From: an uncultured Porphyromonadaceae bacterium
GTDB taxonomy: Bacteria > Bacteroidota > Bacteroidia > Bacteroidales > Muribaculaceae
NCBI GenBank assembly: GCA_900549445.1
Contig: UROS01000101.1
Location: forward strand, 1 to 8,420
Reading direction: 5' to 3'
DNA: 8,420 bases
Shown here one piece after another: positions 5,267 to 8,420 of the stretch (its first letter is position 1; every line of letters starts with the position of its first letter). The position numbers and the translations under genes are program-made. The notes below the pieces were generated by a model that ran no database searches, was not told the origin of the DNA, and saw only the letters and a list, made by a program, of their open reading frames with translations.

Positions 5267-6652
5267 ATGGATCAGACCGCAAAAAAAGGCAATGGTCGCA
5301 TCATTGCCATTGTGGCGATGTTCTTCATCTATGCGATGATTTCCTTCGTCACTAACTTGGCTGCCCCTATCGGTACTATCTGGGGTTACAAATTCGCCGG
5401 CAACAACGTGCTCGGCATGATGGGCAACATGATGAACTTCGCCGCTTATCTTTTCATGGGAATTCCCGCCGGTAATCTTCTTGTGAAAATCGGATATAAG
5501 AAAACCGCTCTCTGGGCAATGGCTGTCGGCGTGGTCGGCCTCTTCTTCCAGTGGCTCTCGAGCCAGGTAGGAGCCGACACTGTTGTCTGCGAAATCTCCG
5601 GCTCTGCCGTAACCCTCAACTTCTTCGTCTACCTTCTCGGCGCATTCATCTGCGGTTTCTGCGTCTGCATGCTCAACACTGTTGTCTGCCCGATGCTCAA
5701 CCTCCTCGGCGGAGGCGGAAAGAAAGGCAACCAGCTCCTGCAGAGCGGCGGCGCCCTCAACTCCCTCTCCGGTACCCTCACCCCCCTCTTCGTAGGTCTG
5801 CTTATCGGCGCTCTCTCGCCCAGGACTCAGATGAGCGACGTGGCTCCCCTGCTCTGGACCGCAATCGGTGTGTTCGTCCTCGCATTCCTCGTGATTTCAT
5901 TCGTGGAGATTCCCGAACCCAACAAAACAGCCGAGGGAAAGAAACCTGTCTTCACCCACAGCCCCTGGAACTTCCGCCACACCGTGCTCGGCGTCATCGC
6001 CATATTCTTCTATGTAGGTATTGAGATCGGTATCCCCGGCACCCTCAACTTCTACCTTGCCGACCAGAGCGCCAAAGGCGCAGGCGTGATCGGCGACGCC
6101 TCCACTATCGCCGGCGGCATCGTAGCCATCTACTGGCTCCTTATGCTCGTGGGCCGTACCTTCTCAGGCTTCATCAGCGGCGTGGTTTCGACCAAGGCTC
6201 AGATGGTGACCGTATCGACCGTGGCTATCGTCCTCGTGCTCTTCGCAATAGCCATTCCCAAGGAGCAGACCGTTGAGGTGCCCCAGTTCATCTACAGCTC
6301 CGACGTTGCCGCTCAGGTGCCCGTCAGTGCCTTCCTCCTCATCCTTTGCGGCCTCTGTACCTCCGTCATGTGGGGCGGCATCTTCAACCTCGCCGTCGAG
6401 GGCCTCGGCAAGTACACTGCCCAGGCTTCCGGTATCTTCATGATGATGGTGGTAGGCGGCGGCGTTATGCCCCTCATCCAGAATGCTATCGCCGATTCCG
6501 CAGGCTACATGGCTTCCTACGGCCTCGTCATCGCCATGCTCGCCTACATACTCTTCTACGGCGTCTGGGGCTCCAAAAACGTCAACGCCGACCCTAAGAG
6601 TCCGAAATACATCCCCGTTGAGGACGAAACTCCCAACGCCCTCGATCTCTGA
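5267..6652 (+). CDS. MFS transporter, FHS (FucP/GluP-like sugar) family
   Basis: A 461-residue inner-membrane protein with about 12 hydrophobic segments, predicted to import a sugar or related small molecule. Recognisable parts are the MFS loop motif GNLLVKIGYKKT (69-80) between helices 2 and 3, the subfamily segment NTVVCPMLNLLGGGGKKGNQLLQSGGALNSLSGTL split around 137-171, YVGIEIGIPG (249-258, helix 7), and the helix 10-11 region WGGIFNLAVEGLGKYTAQASG (369-389). By-eye alignment to FucP places Ala33 and Asn137 where FucP has its essential Asp46 and Glu135, while Glu253 in helix 7 remains, so coupling or substrate probably differs from fucose/proton symport. The start has an A-rich context (TAAAATG) and no Shine-Dalgarno. 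The end is a double stop, TGATAA. Monocistronic, with its own promoter and terminator. Family is confident; substrate unknown. Confidence 0.92.
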   Translation: MDQTAKKGNGRIIAIVAMFFIYAMISFVTNLAAPIGTIWGYKFAGNNVLGMMGNMMNFAAYLFMGIPAGNLLVKIGYKKTALWAMAVGVVGLFFQWLSSQVGADTVVCEISGSAVTLNFFVYLLGAFICGFCVCMLNTVVCPMLNLLGGGGKKGNQLLQSGGALNSLSGTLTPLFVGLLIGALSPRTQMSDVAPLLWTAIGVFVLAFLVISFVEIPEPNKTAEGKKPVFTHSPWNFRHTVLGVIAIFFYVGIEIGIPGTLNFYLADQSAKGAGVIGDASTIAGGIVAIYWLLMLVGRTFSGFISGVVSTKAQMVTVSTVAIVLVLFAIAIPKEQTVEVPQFIYSSDVAAQVPVSAFLLILCGLCTSVMWGGIFNLAVEGLGKYTAQASGIFMMMVVGGGVMPLIQNAIADSAGYMASYGLVIAMLAYILFYGVWGSKNVNADPKSPKYIPVEDETPNALDL

Positions 6653-6675
6653 TAACGATTCCAAACCGTAATAAA

Positions 6676-6718
6676 GCCGGGAACCGCGCACCAGTCGCGG
6701 TTCCCGGTTTGCTTTTTC
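6676..6718 (+). terminator. Intrinsic terminator of the sugar transporter gene
   Basis: A perfect 12-bp stem (6677-6688 with 6696-6707; CCGGGAACCGCG and its complement) closes a 7-nt loop and is followed by TTTGCTTTTT. It lies 24 nt after the stop codon. Confidence 0.92.
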
Positions 6719-6827
6719 GTTCGCCCGCAAAACGCCGCGAGGCGCGCTTCCCTATTCATATCACGGCTCTTTCATAGCGGATTTAATGAATATGACAGTT
6801 TGTTAAAACACTGATAACCTGCGTATT

Positions 6828-6930
6828 GTACGGACGTGATTCTTCACGTCCACCGCGAACGACACGTGTGAATGCATTCGTTTTTTCTGTAAAAATGTTT
6901 ATTCTCCGTGGAGAAGAATCACGTCCGTAC
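6828..6930. repeat. Second REPIN-like inverted pair, diverged
   Basis: GTACGGACGTGATTCTTC (6828-6845) recurs as its exact reverse complement at 6913-6930. The left arm repeats the layout of the 4304-4418 element: TTGTAC, then an 8-bp stem GGACGTGA (6832-6839), loop TTCT, TCACGTCC (6844-6851). The right arm lacks the three bases ACG after TTCTTC but then matches again (TCCAC), so its internal hairpin is broken. The 67-nt middle contains the palindromes ACACGTGT (6862-6869) and AATGCATT (6871-6878). GTAC in place of GTAG makes REP assignment less certain than for the first element. The gene-free stretch 6653-7114 contains the transporter terminator, this element and the beta-barrel gene promoter; nothing else is recognised in it. 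Confidence 0.65.
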
Positions 6931-7023
6931 GTTGGCGCTCAGTCAGTTATATCAGTATGACGATAAGCCTGCCATAGGTTTTAAAGGAATGAGTCGTGTT
7001 GTCTTAATCTTATTTAACATTTA

Positions 7024-7057
7024 CCCCCCCCCAATTATTAATTATTATGTATATTTG
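7024..7057 (+). promoter_or_regulatory. Beta-barrel gene promoter with C9 tract at the -33 position
   Basis: TATATTTG (7050-7057) is an exact -7 box, so transcription should start near 7063, about 52 nt before the ATG. The expected -33 position (about 7026-7029) falls inside nine consecutive C residues (7024-7032). The spacer also holds a perfect tandem of AATTATT (7033-7039 and 7040-7046). Both are prone to slippage, so promoter strength may switch. Confidence 0.65.
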
Positions 7058-7114
7058 CAAAATAACCGTAAAACACCGACAATTTCAACTATTTATAACT
7101 TAACTAAAAATAAA

Positions 7115-7675
7115 ATGAAGAAAATCATTCTTTTTGCAATCGCTGCTGTTATTTCTGTCGCCGTTTCCGCCAAGGGCCTTTATCTGGGCGGTCAGGCAGG
7201 TTTCTGGCATGAGGACAATGACAATCTGCGGGTGAATACTCTCACGATCCTTCCTGAAATCGGCTACAATATAAACGACCGCTGGGCGTTTGGCACGGAA
7301 CTGGGTTTTCAAATGAAGCGTCTGTGCGGTGAGTCGGTGACTAATATTTTTGAAATCAGTCCCTACGTGCGCTACACTTACTTCCGCTCTTCCGACAATC
7401 TCGTGAGCCTCTTCCTCGACGGAGGCGCCGGTGCAGGAATCGGATGGACGAGTTACAGGCACCAGGATGATTCCGACACGGCGTGCATCTGGACCGTCGG
7501 AATCGAGCCTGGGGTATCGCTCAATTTCAGCAAAAACGTCAGCATTGTAGCTCACCTGGGCTTGCTTGGCTATCAGGGCGCCAACAATGCGGCGTTAGAC
7601 AGCGGTTTCGAGCGTCAGGGTGGAATTCTGCTCGACGGAACGAACCTCACTCTCGGTTTCTACGTAAACTTCTGA
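7115..7675 (+). CDS. Small outer-membrane beta-barrel protein (OMP_b-brl type)
   Basis: A 186-residue exported protein. A signal peptide (MKKIILFAIAAVISVAVSA) ends with cleavage predicted after Ala19. The mature part is a series of alternating amphipathic strands separated by polar turns: LYLGGQAGFWH, LTILPEIGYNIND, WAFGTELGFQMK, ISPYVRYTYF, SLFLDGGAGAGIGWTSY, WTVGIEPGVSLNFS and SIVAHLGLLGY. It ends in LTLGFYVNF, with the terminal aromatic residue expected of barrels inserted by the BAM complex. Eight strands are likely. No enzyme motif is seen; the role is structural or unknown. The frame is open to 6908, but the signal peptide fixes the start at 7115, where TAACTAAAAATAAAATG gives an A-rich initiation context. 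Monocistronic, with a promoter that may be phase-variable and a terminator downstream. Confidence 0.9.
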   Translation: MKKIILFAIAAVISVAVSAKGLYLGGQAGFWHEDNDNLRVNTLTILPEIGYNINDRWAFGTELGFQMKRLCGESVTNIFEISPYVRYTYFRSSDNLVSLFLDGGAGAGIGWTSYRHQDDSDTACIWTVGIEPGVSLNFSKNVSIVAHLGLLGYQGANNAALDSGFERQGGILLDGTNLTLGFYVNF

Positions 7676-7698
7676 TTCATCCGGCATAATGATAAAAC

Positions 7699-7748
7699 AG
7701 TGGAGGCTGCCCCCCCGATGGAATGGGGCGCAGCCTCCACTCCTTTAT
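7699..7748 (+). terminator. Terminator hairpin after the beta-barrel gene
   Basis: A 12-bp stem (7699-7710 with 7730-7741; AGTGGAGGCTGC and its complement) extends by C/G pairs after a bulge, and the trailing sequence is CCTTTAT. It lies 23 nt after the stop. The U tract is short, so termination may be partial. The MITE-like element begins only a few bases further on. Confidence 0.7.
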
Positions 7749-7754
7749 CTCTTA

Positions 7755-8090
7755 GAGGTTGTTTAAAAACAAATGTGAAGCCGGAGTGGATGGATTTTTG
7801 CGCTAACCTGTTCATAATCTGAAGGAGCAGTGCTGTAGCACTGTGACTGAAGATTATGAACAGGTTAGCCAAAAATCCATCCATGCGCCATAAGGTAACT
7901 TTTATTTACGAATATAAACATACAAAATATCTTTTTTAGGTTGAGAAAAATGTTTTTTCGCATCCATTCTCTTGGGTGCCTTTCGTGCTGAATTCAGTCA
8001 TTCATCGGCTTGCCGTTTCCGAGCCTGTCGAGGAAGAATCCACCTCGGGAGAATGGGCTCCGGCTTTCACATTTGTTTTTAAACAACCTC
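7755..8090. mobile_element. MITE-like non-autonomous element, 336 bp, with possible TTA target duplication
   Basis: The ends form terminal inverted repeats of 32 nt (7755-7786) and 33 nt (8058-8090), starting GAGGTTGTTTAAAAAC and ending at GCCGGAG. They are identical except for one extra A. TTA lies immediately outside each end (7752-7754 and 8091-8093), fitting a 3-bp target duplication of the TNA type used by some IS5-family elements. No credible transposase frame is inside; the short open frames have no coding character. The interior holds a 97-nt near-perfect palindrome (7787-7883), an AT-rich patch (7897-7960) and the palindrome CTGAATTCAG (7988-7997). It sits just after the beta-barrel terminator and before the gene at 8285. 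The inverted ends are certain; the transposon family is a guess. Confidence 0.75.
7787..7883. repeat. Nested 97-nt near-perfect hairpin inside the MITE
   Basis: Positions 7787-7820 and 7851-7883 are inverted copies beginning TGGATGGATTTTTG and ending CATAATCT, differing by a single extra base (GCGC versus GGC). The 30-nt centre contains another perfect hairpin, CAGTGCT-GT-AGCACTG (7828-7843). The total potential stem is about 33 bp plus a 7-bp cap. It abuts the left terminal repeat, so it could be an older inserted palindrome or a structural part of the element. Confidence 0.8.
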
Positions 8091-8254
8091 TTAATCCTGC
8101 TAAGAACCATAGCCTTTGCAGGCTTAAACGCAGCGGCTATACTGCCCTGTATACCAGCCTGTTTCCCTATTCTGCTGTACTCCTGTCCGAAAAAAATTCA
8201 CCTACAGACTGAAAAAAGCGACATTATCGCAATGTTTTCCGGGGAATGCTGTAT

Positions 8255-8262
8255 TATCTTTG
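8255..8262 (+). promoter_or_regulatory. Promoter -7 box (TATCTTTG) of the gene at 8285
   Basis: TATCTTTG exactly fits TAnnTTTG. Transcription should begin near 8268, giving a leader of about 17 nt. The -33 position (8232-8234, ATG) is only a partial match. The promoter lies outside the MITE-like element, which ends 165 bp upstream. Apart from this box, 8094-8254 shows nothing I can identify. Confidence 0.6.
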
Positions 8263-8284
8263 CAGCAGATAAACACTACACATT

Positions 8285-8420
8285 ATGAAAAGCACTAAAA
8301 AAGAAACCGTTTGCCGCGTATCGGATCGCGCCTACCGTATTATCATTTCCGACGTTATCGACTCCATGACCGGATGCAAAATCGACCCCTTCACCTTCAA
8401 GCAGGTGGTCACCGCCGTGC
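8285..8420 (+). CDS. Hypothetical protein, N-terminal fragment (runs off the window)
   Basis: An open frame from ATG at 8285 continues past the right edge; 45 codons are visible: MKSTKKETVCRVSDRAYRII, then ISDVIDSMTGCKIDPFTF and KQVVTAV. There is no signal peptide or membrane segment in this part, so a cytosolic protein is likely. The -7 box 22 nt upstream and C-ending codons like those of its neighbours support a real gene. I do not recognise the family from this fragment and assign no function. Confidence 0.6.
   Translation, partial: MKSTKKETVCRVSDRAYRIIISDVIDSMTGCKIDPFTFKQVVTAV

Noticed and set aside
7976..8288. Overlapping 78- and 92-codon plus-strand frames
   Set aside because: They begin inside the MITE-like element, run through its terminal repeat, and resemble no protein.
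1..8420. CRISPR array, tRNA or rRNA genes
   Set aside because: No regularly spaced direct repeats, no cloverleaf with a TTCRA-type T loop, and no rRNA signature was noticed on either strand.

Overview
The window looks like a chromosomal segment of a member of the Bacteroidales. A gut Muribaculaceae-like genome is plausible, but the sequence does not prove it. Seven transcription units each have a TAnnTTTG -7 box just upstream of the start, which is the primary promoter motif of Bacteroidota. Shine-Dalgarno sequences are essentially absent and start contexts are A-rich. The gene content also fits: a lipoprotein with an acidic patch after the lipid-bearing Cys, a fimbrillin-like surface protein, an FHS-type sugar transporter and a small outer-membrane beta-barrel.

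Layout. Positions 59-1194 (minus) hold a two-gene operon: tadA (tRNA adenosine-34 deaminase), overlapping by ATGA a sirtuin deacylase gene (cobB-like). A 90-bp gap separates tadA from the divergent rnz (RNase Z, plus, 1285-2202). Both genes facing this gap encode tRNA-maturation enzymes, and both -7 boxes lie only 4-5 nt from the start codons, so both mRNAs are predicted to be leaderless or nearly so. A strong hairpin at 2266-2297 precedes a convergent surface lipoprotein gene (2321-4045, minus) with its own promoter at 4162-4193. The gap at 4194-4540 contains a striking 115-bp REP doublet (REPIN-like). Next come a small GYF_2/CD225 membrane protein (4541-5023, minus) and a divergent MFS sugar transporter (5267-6652, plus), the latter with a dyad over its -33 element.

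The gene-poor 6653-7114 stretch holds the transporter terminator, a second, diverged REPIN-like inverted pair, and a promoter with a C9 tract at the expected -33 position. That promoter drives a small beta-barrel protein gene (7115-7675). A terminator hairpin follows, then a 336-bp MITE-like element (7755-8090) with 32/33-bp terminal inverted repeats, a possible TTA target duplication and a nested 97-nt hairpin. A gene of unknown function starts at 8285 and runs off the right edge.

The genes do not form one pathway. The coherent core is tRNA maturation (tadA/rnz) plus cell-envelope functions. The most unusual content is non-coding: two REPIN-like elements of the same architecture, a MITE with a nested palindrome, a possibly phase-variable outer-membrane promoter, and a divergent pair of predicted leaderless promoters.
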